Positions 41,419 to 49,838 of a stretch of 64,000 bases of DNA are shown in pieces; position 1 is the stretch's first letter, and the number at the start of each line of letters is the position of its first letter. This DNA comes from Coriobacteriaceae bacterium. GTDB lineage: Bacteria; Actinomycetota; Coriobacteriia; Coriobacteriales; Eggerthellaceae. Below the pieces are notes generated by a model. That model worked only from the letters and a program-made list of their open reading frames with translations. It ran no database searches and was not told the origin of the DNA. Position numbers and translations under genes: made by a program. Location: the NCBI GenBank assembly GCA_015062685.1, contig SUUE01000003.1:186001-250000 (forward strand). The letters run 5' to 3'.

Positions 41419-43083
41419 CTATAGGAGCATCTTGCGGAACTTCGCCGACCTGTCGATCTTCAGCCTGAAGCAGGCGAGCAGGTATTGTCGCGTGAAGTAG
41501 TCGTCCAGGTTGAGGTGGTAGCGCTTCTCGATGGTTTTCACGCGGTGGAGCACGTTGTTGCGGTGCATGTGCAGCTGTTCGGCCGTCGGCGTGGCTTTCC
41601 TCTCGTTCACGAGGAAGTGGTAGAGCATCTTCAGGTCGCATACGTTGTTGTCGAGTTGAAGGCGCTCGATGATGTCGAGGTGCGAGTTGGCCGCGGAGAA
41701 GTCGACGAGCTCCTGGGCCTCGGGGCTCGAATCGCCGAGCAGGAAGCCGAACGCATCGGAGAAGCGGTAGACGAGCGTGCGGGCCTCGCCGCTGGGCGAG
41801 GGGATGCGGCTGTTTTCGACTGCGAAGCGGTACTTGCGCGCGATCTCGGCTTGCTGCCAAGCGCGGTAGAGGTCCTCGATGGCGAAGAACACGCTCGAGC
41901 GGTAAGCCGTGCAGTCGAAGCGCTTGCAGAACGTATCGAGCCGGCTGAGCTGCTCCGAAATGACGGCGGGATCGAAATCGGGCGCGTAGAAGAGCGCTAT
42001 CAGCGTGTTCTCGTACAGCATGGTAAGGGCTTTCGGCAGCTCGCTCTTCGCATTGGTGAGGAGCAGCAGCGATTGCTCCGCATACAGTCCTTCGGAGTTG
42101 TCTATGGCTGCGAAGCAGAACGTCGTGGAATCGCTGATGCCGATGATGGCCTTCTGGTTCTCGATGTAATCCTGATGCGGCGAATGGTTGTCGAGCAAGT
42201 GCGCGAGAAATCCCTCGTAAGGCGCTTTGCCGCTCGGGGCGCCCTGGCTCCCCACGACGATTTTCTCGCAATACTGGGCGAACGTTTCGAAAAGGTCCAC
42301 GATCCCGGGGGAGGGGGAGACGTTGTTGCAGACCATGACCACGTGGCCTCGGTAGACCCGGTCGGTCTTCATGATGTAGGTGACGTGCGTGAAGGGCACC
42401 AGCTCGATCGGATCGAACACGCCAATGCCCGATTGCTCCACCCACTCGCCGAAGACGCCGCTCTCGCGAGCAGCCGCCACCCTCGAAACGTCATGGCACC
42501 CGAGCTCTACGAGCTTCTTGCTCAGGACGTCGGGCGGCTCGATGTCCCTCGTGTGTGCGAGCAGCGTGTAAGTTGCGTCGGTGACGTCGATCCAATTGTC
42601 GAAGAGGGGCGCGCTCGCATCGACGAGCGTTTGGATGCTCCCGTCCCAGTTCACTATTTCCCGGCAGCGCTCGTTCCAGCGGTACAGCTCGAAGAGCATC
42701 GTCTGGAGCAGCGCCTGCAGCTCGATGCGGGGGAGCGAGTCGGGGCGCTTGCGGGCGACGATGAGGCGGTTCATGAACGGGCTGGCGCCTGATTGCAGGC
42801 ATTTGGGGAGAGGCTCGCCCTCTTCGAGAAGGAGCAGCCCCATCGCCATGGGGAAGGCCTCGAGCGCTGCGCGCACGTTGTCGGCATGCAAAAGGAAGCA
42901 GACGAGGTTCTGCGCGACGGGCAGCTCGAGCGTGGCGGGGTCGAGGAAGGGCGACACCCACGCGACGGTGCGCTTGCGGTTGTCGGGGAGGGAGACGAGG
43001 TCGTACGATTGCAGCGTGTCAGCGATCACGTTCACGGTGGCAACCCCGGCTTGTAACGGGGTCAATGGCCGGATGGCTGTCAT
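41419..43083 (-). CDS. PucR-type helix-turn-helix transcriptional regulator
   Basis: A 554-residue regulator. The C-terminus (about 485-550) has the PucR HTH region: NERKATPTAEQLHMHRNNVL, followed by VKTIEKRYHLNLDDYFTR and a final LACFRL helix. The rest is a long sensor region with no motif recognised; a PAS- or GGDEF-like fold for parts of it is possible. Start at 43083 was chosen because CAGGAGA precedes it; earlier in-frame sequence is less likely. It lies convergent to the molybdopterin enzyme/MFS genes and probably regulates them in response to their substrate. Confidence 0.82.
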   Translation of the reverse strand: MTAIRPLTPLQAGVATVNVIADTLQSYDLVSLPDNRKRTVAWVSPFLDPATLELPVAQNLVCFLLHADNVRAALEAFPMAMGLLLLEEGEPLPKCLQSGASPFMNRLIVARKRPDSLPRIELQALLQTMLFELYRWNERCREIVNWDGSIQTLVDASAPLFDNWIDVTDATYTLLAHTRDIEPPDVLSKKLVELGCHDVSRVAAARESGVFGEWVEQSGIGVFDPIELVPFTHVTYIMKTDRVYRGHVVMVCNNVSPSPGIVDLFETFAQYCEKIVVGSQGAPSGKAPYEGFLAHLLDNHSPHQDYIENQKAIIGISDSTTFCFAAIDNSEGLYAEQSLLLLTNAKSELPKALTMLYENTLIALFYAPDFDPAVISEQLSRLDTFCKRFDCTAYRSSVFFAIEDLYRAWQQAEIARKYRFAVENSRIPSPSGEARTLVYRFSDAFGFLLGDSSPEAQELVDFSAANSHLDIIERLQLDNNVCDLKMLYHFLVNERKATPTAEQLHMHRNNVLHRVKTIEKRYHLNLDDYFTRQYLLACFRLKIDRSAKFRKMLL

Positions 43084-43256
43084 GGATGCGTCTCCTGGCG
43101 GTCGATTCCGCGCTGCTCGACGTCCACCTGTTTTCGCAGCGCAAGCGGGAAGTTTCCCCATTGATGATAGCCGTCGGCGCAATTCCGCACAATAGCGCGC
43201 GGAGCACTCTAACGAAGTGTTAACCGCCATTTCGGCGGGGTGGTTCCAAATAGCAC

Positions 43257-43335
43257 AGAGCCCCCGAGCTTATCCCATCTGCGAAGTGCGTTTATAGCCC
43301 GTTTCTCGGGCAAATGGGACAAGCTCGGAGGCTCT
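43257..43335. repeat. Imperfect 22-bp inverted repeat with inner hairpin
   Basis: 43257-43278 pairs with 43314-43335 with 20 of 22 positions complementary. Inside is a GCCCG-5nt-CGGGC hairpin (43296-43310). It sits upstream of the PucR gene and faces away from it. A palindromic intergenic repeat or terminator. Confidence 0.7.
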
Positions 43336-43562
43336 AGGAGGTAGTAAGCGACGGGGTTCGGCTGATTCAGTTATTTCCCGCCGCGTAGTGACGGCCGAGG
43401 CTTTTGCGGGGCTCTCGACCAGCTGTATGCTGATTCGGAAATCGAGCGGTAGAGACTGCTGTATCCGCTCGGGTTGCTTATGTACGGGCAGAACGGTTCG
43501 GGTTGCAGATTGGTCTTGCCGGCGAAGATAGTTTTCCGTGCCGAGAACATCCGGTCCCTCCT
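43336..43562. other. Gene-free stretch, nothing recognised
   Basis: After the inverted repeat the sequence to 43562 contains no reading frame with a ribosome site or motif I can support. A minus-strand open frame (43270-43689) crosses it and the next gene, but codon use and context do not support it. Confidence 0.5.
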
Positions 43563-43889
43563 CTAACCGCGGTTTCTTGCGGCTGCGGACTGCTCCTCCA
43601 TTGCCGCAAGCTTCCCAATGTGGTCTACGACCTGAGTCCCGAGCTGCGTAACGGTGTATCCGCTGCGCGCTCGGAACTTCTCGATGCATCCGGATGCAAC
43701 AAGTTCTTGCATCAGCGGATTGAGCTTTCCCTTGCTCACGTGGAAAAGCTCTGCAATCTCTTCCTGGCTTTCGCGCACCCGTTTCCCATCGAGGGTGTCG
43801 GTCTGTAAACGCTCAAGCAGACACAACAGCCTAAATGAGTCCGAGGTGAACAGGTTCACCAGACCCCGTTGTGCGTTTAAGTGGTCCAT
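43563..43889 (-). CDS. Small winged-helix regulator
   Basis: A 108-residue protein with a winged-helix pattern: SQEEIAELFHVSKGKLNPLM is the recognition-helix part and GCIEKFRARSGYTVTQLG the wing, with a helical N-terminus. It resembles MarR- or CRP-C-terminal-like repressors without a fixed family. Its ATG has no ribosome site and lies about 10 bases from a strong -10, so the mRNA may be leaderless. The surrounding DNA is clearly more AT-rich than the genome norm, which may signal transfer. Confidence 0.65.
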   Translation of the reverse strand: MDHLNAQRGLVNLFTSDSFRLLCLLERLQTDTLDGKRVRESQEEIAELFHVSKGKLNPLMQELVASGCIEKFRARSGYTVTQLGTQVVDHIGKLAAMEEQSAAARNRG

Positions 43890-43899
43890 TTGCCAAAAT

Positions 43900-43928
43900 A
43901 ATATACTCTATGAAACAAAAAATGTCAC
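43900..43928 (-). promoter_or_regulatory. Promoter of the winged-helix gene
   Basis: Minus strand -35 GTGACA (43923-43928), 17-base spacer, -10 TATATT (43900-43905). The start codon is only 10 bases after the -10, so transcription should begin at or very near the ATG. Confidence 0.65.
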
Positions 43929-44296
43929 GAAATAGATACTAAAAAATTAGACCCAAACGAAAATAGTGGGGAAAATGGCCTGTCGCGAATGTGCTGCACT
44001 TGTGTGACCTGGAAAAACAGTGGAGATATTGTCGTTTTGATCGACGTCTCTGACCTGCGCGTCTGGAAACCTTATGTCCATCCTATGCCGTCCCTGTCGA
44101 GGGCAAATGGTCGATTTGTCGGGATGAACGGTAGCTGAGAATCGTCCCGTATTCTTGAACATGCCGATTGGGCGAGGCCTCGTTCCCTCGGGATCGCGGC
44201 CTGACACTAGGCAAACTCGGAGCACGGGGCGGCTTGCAAGCTGAGCCGTCCCGCCCAATCGGGAAGTATTGAAACGCGATACAAAACGGTGTTTAT
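43929..44296. other. Gene-free AT-rich region with long-range complementarity
   Basis: No supported gene. An 11-bp inverted repeat, CCGATTGGGCG at 44164-44174 and its complement at 44252-44262, encloses a further GC-rich palindromic stretch, just before the secreted-protein gene. It may be a structured leader or a terminator remnant. Confidence 0.4.
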
Positions 44297-44980
44297 ATGC
44301 GCAACAAATTCATTAGAGTGATGCTCGGCGTGGCTGTTGCCTTCGCATTCGTGCCAAGCGTGGCATTCGCGTCGAGCCAAACTCAAACCCCCATCCTCGA
44401 GGCCGACGACGAGCTGATCGTCGAAGAGGCCGAGCAGGACGCGGCTGCCGACGAAGAGGCAGTCGAAGCCGTCCTGGCGGAGCAGGCGGTCCTTGAGGCC
44501 CAGCGCCAGGCGGAGCTCAAGAAGGTGAACTACACCATCTCCTATGACCCCTCCCTTATCCAAGCGATCGGCACGCAGGAGAGCACCGGGCACACCATTT
44601 GCTGCCCCTCGTTCTCGTGCGCTTACGCCGACGCCGTGCTGGACGGCACGGTGAACGACCACTCGTATTACACGTGCTCGTGCTGCACGTGGACCGACTG
44701 GGGCGGCGGCAACTCGTCGTTCCGCAGCGTCGGCACGGACGAGGAGCTGCTGCGCGAGGCTTATGACCAGATCGCGCAGGGGCGCCCCACCGTCATTCAC
44801 GTGGCGGGCGGATCGGGCGAGCACTGGATCGCGCTCATCGGCTACCAGAACGTCGAGGATCCCGACCATCTGACGCTCGACAACTTCATCGCCCTCGACC
44901 CGTGGGACGGAGCCCAGATCGTCGCGAGCGACAAGTACTCCCTCTACGGCGACGGCTGCGAGCACATCTCCGACCGCTAA
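44297..44980 (+). CDS. Secreted C39-like (papain-like) domain protein
   Basis: A 227-residue protein with a signal peptide (residues 1-25, ending VAFA-SS), an acidic Glu/Ala-rich linker (about 33-75), then a domain with CCPSFSCAYADAVL near residue 100, a Cys-rich CSCCTWTDW segment, and GEHWIALIGY (His) followed by ALDPWDGA near the C-terminus. The order Cys-...-His-...-Asp/Asn matches C39/papain-like peptidases of the Peptidase_C39_2 type. Whether it cleaves peptides is unproved. ATG lacks an obvious ribosome site. Confidence 0.65.
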   Translation: MRNKFIRVMLGVAVAFAFVPSVAFASSQTQTPILEADDELIVEEAEQDAAADEEAVEAVLAEQAVLEAQRQAELKKVNYTISYDPSLIQAIGTQESTGHTICCPSFSCAYADAVLDGTVNDHSYYTCSCCTWTDWGGGNSSFRSVGTDEELLREAYDQIAQGRPTVIHVAGGSGEHWIALIGYQNVEDPDHLTLDNFIALDPWDGAQIVASDKYSLYGDGCEHISDR

Positions 44981-45060
44981 TCCCCTTAACCTGTCCGCCC
45001 TGTGTGCTGAGCTGCATCACCGATGGTAAAGACCAAAAGCCTTTCGAGTTAGTTGCAGCA

Positions 45061-45200
45061 GCCCCGGTTGGGGCGCGTGCGGGCGTAGCGAGGTCAAGCC
45101 AAAGGAGGAGCGAAATCCACTTTTCCGCCCGTTCTTGGCGGAAAAGTTAGTTCGCGACGACGACGCGGCGAGCGTAGCCCGCACGCGCCCCAACCGGGGC
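45061..45200. repeat. Palindromic element, copy 1 (shared core with 53915-54059)
   Basis: Outer arms 45061-45084 and 45177-45200 are a perfect 24-bp inverted repeat. Inside is a conserved core including AAGCCAAAGGAG and an 11-bp hairpin (45119-45129 with 45137-45147). The same core in reverse orientation, with different arms, forms copy 2. The core has a compensatory pair change between copies. No reading frame of note. Confidence 0.9.
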
Positions 45201-45232
45201 GGGCGAGTGCGGTGGATTCCCCTCCTTTGTCC

Positions 45233-45238
45233 TATAAT
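45233..45238 (+). promoter_or_regulatory. -10 element of the WYL regulator gene
   Basis: A perfect TATAAT 33 bases before the ATG and 32 bases after copy 1 of the palindromic element. A clear -35 was not found. Confidence 0.5.
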
Positions 45239-45271
45239 GCGGACATCTGCTTTCGGGGAGATGGAGGGGGC

Positions 45272-46261
45272 ATGCCCGCGAACAACAAGCACAAGCTCAA
45301 GTTGCTCTACCTGATGCGCATCCTGCAGGAGGAAACCGATTCGCAGCGCGGCTTGACGATGCCGCAGATCATCGAGCGGCTGCAGGAAGAGGGGATATCC
45401 GCCGAGCGCAAGGCCATCTACCGCGATTTCCAGGCGCTGCGCGAAATGGGGTACGACGTGCAGATGCTGCCGACGCGCCCCGTGCAGTACGCGCTCACGC
45501 GCAGCGAGCTCGACTTCAACGAGGTCATGATGCTCATCGACATCGTCCAGTCGAGCCGTTTCATCACGGAGCGGCAGTCAAACCACCTCGTGAAGAACCT
45601 GAAGGGGCTCGTGAGCGAGCGCGAGCGGAAGCTGCTCGACAAGCGCGTGCACGTCCAGGACCGCATCAAGAGCCAAAGCGAATCGATCTTCCATAGCGTC
45701 GACGTCATCCACGAGGCGCTGCAGCGTCGCCGCAAGATCGACTTCCTCTACTTCAGCTACGGCACGGACCTCAAGCGCAATGCGCGCCACGGCGGCAAGC
45801 GTTACGTGGTGACGCCGGTGAAGGTCGTCTTCGCAGACGGCAACTACTATCTGGCCGGGTACGACGACGAAGAGGCCATGATCAAGACCTACCGCATCGA
45901 CCGCATGGAGCTGCTGCAGGTTGACGATGCGCCTGCAACGCGCAACGCCGAGATCGCTAACTACGAGTTCGACGAGTTCGCCTACCGCAGCTTCGGCATG
46001 TTCGACGGTGAGCCGATGACGGCGACGCTCCGCGTGCAGTCGGGGCTCATGGACGTCATGGTCGAGCGCTTCGGGCGCGACCTCGAGGTGGTAAAGGCTA
46101 CTTCCGCGTCGGCCGACGTGAGGGTGAACGTGCTCGAGAGCGCCCAGTTCTTCGGCTGGGTGGCGGGGCTCGACGGGGGCGTGACCATCAAGGCCCCCAA
46201 GAGGCTCGCGTCCGATTACTCCGAATGGCTTCGCGGTCTCATGGAGGGCGCGGCCGAATAG
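45272..46261 (+). CDS. WYL-domain transcriptional regulator (YafY-like)
   Basis: A 329-residue regulator. N-terminal helix-turn-helix (about 5-65, including MPQIIERLQEEGISAERKAI) followed by a WYL-type sensor domain (about 140-230: IDFLYFSYGTD, YVVTPVKVVFADGNYYLAGYD, TYRIDRMELL) and a C-terminal extension. The WYL fold binds ligands or nucleic acid. Start at ATG 45272 (GATGGAGGGGG ahead); the upstream 20 residues would run through the promoter. Regulates perhaps the following lipoprotein genes. Confidence 0.85.
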   Translation: MPANNKHKLKLLYLMRILQEETDSQRGLTMPQIIERLQEEGISAERKAIYRDFQALREMGYDVQMLPTRPVQYALTRSELDFNEVMMLIDIVQSSRFITERQSNHLVKNLKGLVSERERKLLDKRVHVQDRIKSQSESIFHSVDVIHEALQRRRKIDFLYFSYGTDLKRNARHGGKRYVVTPVKVVFADGNYYLAGYDDEEAMIKTYRIDRMELLQVDDAPATRNAEIANYEFDEFAYRSFGMFDGEPMTATLRVQSGLMDVMVERFGRDLEVVKATSASADVRVNVLESAQFFGWVAGLDGGVTIKAPKRLASDYSEWLRGLMEGAAE

Positions 46262-46367
46262 GCGAAAGTTGCTATAGTAGTCATTGTCGAAATGGCAATG
46301 GCCGCCGCGGGCGACGTCATATTGAATAGCATGGTGGGCAACGTCAATGAGGGAAAGGAAGGCAAGT

Positions 46368-47078
46368 ATGAAAACGCAAAACGTTTCGTTCAAAGCAACC
46401 CTCGTGGTCATGTTGGCCGCCGTCATGGCAGTGGCGGTTCTCGCGGGCTGCGCCAAGACCGAGGCATCTTCGAGCGAGTCGTCGAGCAGCGCGAGCTCCT
46501 CGGCGAGCTCGTCCTCGAGCGCGGCGTCCATCGAGACGCTTTCCCCGTCCGCGGTTTCCCCCAGCTCCTCTTCCGCTAGCAGCTCGTCTTCTGCCAGCAG
46601 CGCTTCTACGGGCGCGCCCAGCACGACGAGCGCGTCCTACACGACTTACGTGAACGAGCAGGAAGGCTACATGTTCGAGGTCAGCCCGTCGTTCGCCACC
46701 GAGTCCAGCGGCAGCACCGCGCGCGTGTACACGGCCAAGGCCGGCGAGGCGCCGTTCTTCACCCTGAGCGTGATGAGGAACCCCACGGGGCAGACCGAGG
46801 AAGAGCTGCTCTCCGGCGTGGGCCAGAAGGCCGTCGAGGAATACGGCGACAAGATCACCAAGGGGCCGGTTCCCAACACCGTGCAGCTGCACAACCGCCA
46901 GATCAAGGGCATCGAGTACGTTGTCCAGGACGGCGGCAAGCAGAAGGCCGTCTACCAATACGCCGAAGTCATCAACGGCTCCTTCTTCGTCTGGTCGGGC
47001 GTGGCGAGCGCGGACGATACGACCACGCCGTCGGCCATGCAGCACGCCATGGACACGCTGCAGTTCAAGACTGCCTAA
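46368..47078 (+). CDS. Lipoprotein with Ser-rich linker
   Basis: A 236-residue protein with a lipobox LAGC at about residue 28 (lipid-modified Cys in AVLAGCAK), then a long Ser/Ala-rich spacer (about 33-85) and a globular C-terminal domain of unknown type (TTYVNEQEGYMFEVSPSF, later GIEYVVQDGGKQKAVYQYAE). Attached to the outer face of the membrane. ATG follows GGAAAGGAAGG. It is 26 bases upstream of another lipoprotein of similar design, so the two are probably co-expressed. Confidence 0.8.
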   Translation: MKTQNVSFKATLVVMLAAVMAVAVLAGCAKTEASSSESSSSASSSASSSSSAASIETLSPSAVSPSSSSASSSSSASSASTGAPSTTSASYTTYVNEQEGYMFEVSPSFATESSGSTARVYTAKAGEAPFFTLSVMRNPTGQTEEELLSGVGQKAVEEYGDKITKGPVPNTVQLHNRQIKGIEYVVQDGGKQKAVYQYAEVINGSFFVWSGVASADDTTTPSAMQHAMDTLQFKTA

Positions 47079-47104
47079 CGAAATGAGAAAGTAGGAAGCG
47101 GAAT

Positions 47105-47947
47105 ATGCAATCAGGCACCTGGACAAAAGCGCTCGCCGTCGCGCTCGTGACGATCGTGGCGGCGTTCGCGCTCGCGAGCTGCTCGACAGGCGGTGCGAGC
47201 GAGGCGGCGTCTTCTTCGGGCGCGTCCGGGGGCAGTAGCCAGGCCTCTTTTTCGAGCGATGCTTCGAGCGGCTCGTCGTCGAGCTCGGCTGCGGTTTCCA
47301 GCGCGTCGTCGTCGAGTTCGCTGTCGGCGAGTGCGTCGTCGGGCTCGACCATAACGGGCATGGCGACGGGCGTCTTGGAGACCCAGGTCGTGGGCAACGA
47401 CGAGATCGGCTACGTCCAGGTGCCTTCGGATTGGGAGGACCGAACCGAAGATTTCGCCATCGGCACGGTCGATGCCTACAAGATCGTCTATTACGCGAAC
47501 CCGAGCACCAAGTATGCCTCGGACACGCTCGGCCACGATTCCTATGAAGAGGCGCTGCAGCTCATGGTGGCCCCGGCCTCGAGCGCTGCCATGGCGGCCG
47601 ACATCGTTGCCGATTTCAAGCGGAACACCGATTCGTTCAGCTTGGTCGAGAGCCGTGACGTTCTGGTGGGCGAGAGGCCGGCCGTCCTCGTCTTGGCAAC
47701 CATGCCGAAAGACGGCCTGCGCGTCGCGACGCTCGTCATCGACCGCGACGGCGACGGCCGCGTTGCCGTCGCGATCACCATGAACTGCGGCAAGACCGAT
47801 GCCTCGTTGGGCGAGGCCCTCGAATGCGCGATGGCCTGGTCGCGCCAGGTGCCGGCGGCGCCGACCGGCGTGCCCGCGCAACAGGAAGGCGCGCCCGCGG
47901 CAGACGAGGCCGCGCCCGCGGCGGGCGAAGCCGCTAGTCAGTTATAG
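47105..47947 (+). CDS. Lipoprotein with Ser-rich linker, second
   Basis: A 280-residue lipoprotein: signal peptide with lipobox LASC (about residue 26), Ser-rich linker (about 30-80), then a domain of unknown type (EIGYVQVPSDWEDRTEDF) similar in general design to the preceding protein. Ala/Glu/Pro-rich tail. ATG preceded by AGGAAG. Its last 14 bases overlap the convergent XRE regulator gene. Function unknown; these often are surface receptors or stress proteins. Confidence 0.78.
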   Translation: MQSGTWTKALAVALVTIVAAFALASCSTGGASEAASSSGASGGSSQASFSSDASSGSSSSSAAVSSASSSSSLSASASSGSTITGMATGVLETQVVGNDEIGYVQVPSDWEDRTEDFAIGTVDAYKIVYYANPSTKYASDTLGHDSYEEALQLMVAPASSAAMAADIVADFKRNTDSFSLVESRDVLVGERPAVLVLATMPKDGLRVATLVIDRDGDGRVAVAITMNCGKTDASLGEALECAMAWSRQVPAAPTGVPAQQEGAPAADEAAPAAGEAASQL

Positions 47948-49652
47948 GCGCGGCGAACCGCTCGAACGCCGCGACCATGGCGGGGTGCTCGATGATGAAG
48001 TGGATGACCGGGTCGGCGTTCTTCGACACCAGGACGTGCTTGCCTTTGCAGATGGTTATCTGCATGTTCCGGAACGGCATGCTGCCGTCCACGACGAGGC
48101 TGCAGTTCTCGTGCCGGCCGACCGCTTCCCTGAGCGCCTCGAGGTGTTGCGCGTATTCGTCGTACGTGTAGGGAACGGCCTCCTCGCGGAACAGCGCCGA
48201 GAGGCCGAGCGACGCGGGATGCCCCTCGAATTCCTCGCGGCCGATGCTCGGCAGCTCGAAGCGCACCTCGTTTTGAGAGAGCGCGGACTCGAACAGGTCG
48301 GATTGCTCTTGCGCGAAGGCGGCGATGGCCTCGCGCTCGCTTGCGGGCAGCCCGTTGCGGCGCAGGATCTGTTCGAGCAAATCATGCGGTATGCACCCGA
48401 TGGGCGGGACGCTCATGATGACGCGCCGCCGCGCCGCCGTTTCCGCGCTGCTGCGCTGGAACGCGACGAGCTCCTCGGCATTCGACGCGGTGACGATGCG
48501 CATGAGCGGACGTGCCCGCCCGATCATGCGCTCCGCCCGCTTGCGGTAGTAACGCACCTCGTCGCGGTTCTTGGTGAGGGTGTAGCGTCCTTCCGCCTGG
48601 TGCCCCGCAATGGCCTCGCCCTGCATGGCGACCGACCCCGCCACCTTGAGGAGATGGCAGAACACGTCGTTTTGCGCGCTGTTGAAGTAATAGGGCTCGA
48701 TTTGCCCTGTCATGTACATGGGGATCCAGCCCTCCAGGCCGATCATCATCTCGAACAGCGGCCTGTTCGTGTCGTGGACGATGCGGAGGCGCAAGCCCTT
48801 CTTCAGCAGCATCGCGATGCCGAGCATCCACTTCTTGGAGAAGTCCTCGTCGCCCGCCATCTCCTCGATGGGCATGTCGCTGTACATGATGACGTCCGCC
48901 GACGACTTCGAGAGGACGGCCGCCTTGAGGAAGTCCAGCTCGCAGTCCATCATCTCGTGGATTCCCGTGTACGTCTTGGTCGTCGGGAGCTGGATGGGCG
49001 TCGTCGGCACTTTGATCTCGTCGAAGCGGATTGCGCGGATGAAGTCGTTCAGGTTGAACGTGTCGAGTTTCTCGAGGAAGCTGCCGATGGGGTTGTGCGT
49101 GGGCGCGTAGTTCGTCTCGAGCCACGTGGCTACTGCCTGCGCGCGCTCCTCGTCGCTCTTCGCGTCCGCCCAAGGCGAGCCGATGAGGGTCCGGAGCGAT
49201 TCGGACGACCCGTTCGACGTGCCCTTGCGCGTGGCGAACTGCGCCACGCCCTGGGTGAACGCCTGCAGGTCGGCCGGGCGCCTTTGGCCGCCCAGGATGC
49301 GTGATATGTACGACGGGTCGAAGTTCAGCGCCCTGGCGAGCTCGTTGTTGTTCGTGGACAGGGCCGAGAGAAGCGATTTGAGGTTCGCCAGGTAGGTGTC
49401 GTAGTCCACCGCGATGCCGCTGATCTCGACGGCAAGGCTGTCGTGCACGGCGTCCTCGCTGAAGCGCCCCGACGAGAGCTTGGCGATTCCCTCGGCCAGC
49501 ATGCGCATCTGCTTGCTGTCGGGGTCGGGCGTGCGCTCGCCGGTGCGGTAGCGGCTTATGGCGGCGGGGGATATGCCCGAAGCGCTCGCCAAGTCCTTGG
49601 CGCTGCACCCCAGGTCGTCGATGTACTGGTTCAGTTGATCGCAAAACGACAT
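47934..49652 (-). CDS. Double XRE-type helix-turn-helix protein with large C-terminal region
   Basis: A 572-residue protein. Residues about 5-45 form a classic XRE HTH (KDLASASGISPAAISRYRTG), and about 80-135 form a second one (NNNELARALNFDPSYISRILGG). The remaining ~440 residues contain no motif I recognise and may hold a ligand- or protein-sensing domain. Start ATG at 49652 preceded by CGAGGAA; an earlier in-frame start is unlikely. The gene is convergent with the lipoprotein gene, overlapping by 14 bases. Two HTH copies suggest recognition of a composite operator. Confidence 0.72.
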   Translation of the reverse strand: MSFCDQLNQYIDDLGCSAKDLASASGISPAAISRYRTGERTPDPDSKQMRMLAEGIAKLSSGRFSEDAVHDSLAVEISGIAVDYDTYLANLKSLLSALSTNNNELARALNFDPSYISRILGGQRRPADLQAFTQGVAQFATRKGTSNGSSESLRTLIGSPWADAKSDEERAQAVATWLETNYAPTHNPIGSFLEKLDTFNLNDFIRAIRFDEIKVPTTPIQLPTTKTYTGIHEMMDCELDFLKAAVLSKSSADVIMYSDMPIEEMAGDEDFSKKWMLGIAMLLKKGLRLRIVHDTNRPLFEMMIGLEGWIPMYMTGQIEPYYFNSAQNDVFCHLLKVAGSVAMQGEAIAGHQAEGRYTLTKNRDEVRYYRKRAERMIGRARPLMRIVTASNAEELVAFQRSSAETAARRRVIMSVPPIGCIPHDLLEQILRRNGLPASEREAIAAFAQEQSDLFESALSQNEVRFELPSIGREEFEGHPASLGLSALFREEAVPYTYDEYAQHLEALREAVGRHENCSLVVDGSMPFRNMQITICKGKHVLVSKNADPVIHFIIEHPAMVAAFERFAAPITD

Positions 49653-49838
49653 GCGGTTCCTCGCGTTTCCCCAACCGCCGTATCGAGCGACCTCCACCCG
49701 ATAATGACGGATGTGCAATAGCTGATGACTAAATGGTAACACTCATTCGCGTTAAGATTGCGTTGAAGTTAAGTACTTGCTGGAACGGCAAGCTCGCAAG
49801 GTATACTGCATCCATCCAAACGAGTTCAGGAGGGCATA

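Noticed and set aside
43270-43689. Minus-strand open frame, 139 codons
   Set aside because: Crosses the palindrome and overlaps the winged-helix gene; no ribosome site and no family resemblance.
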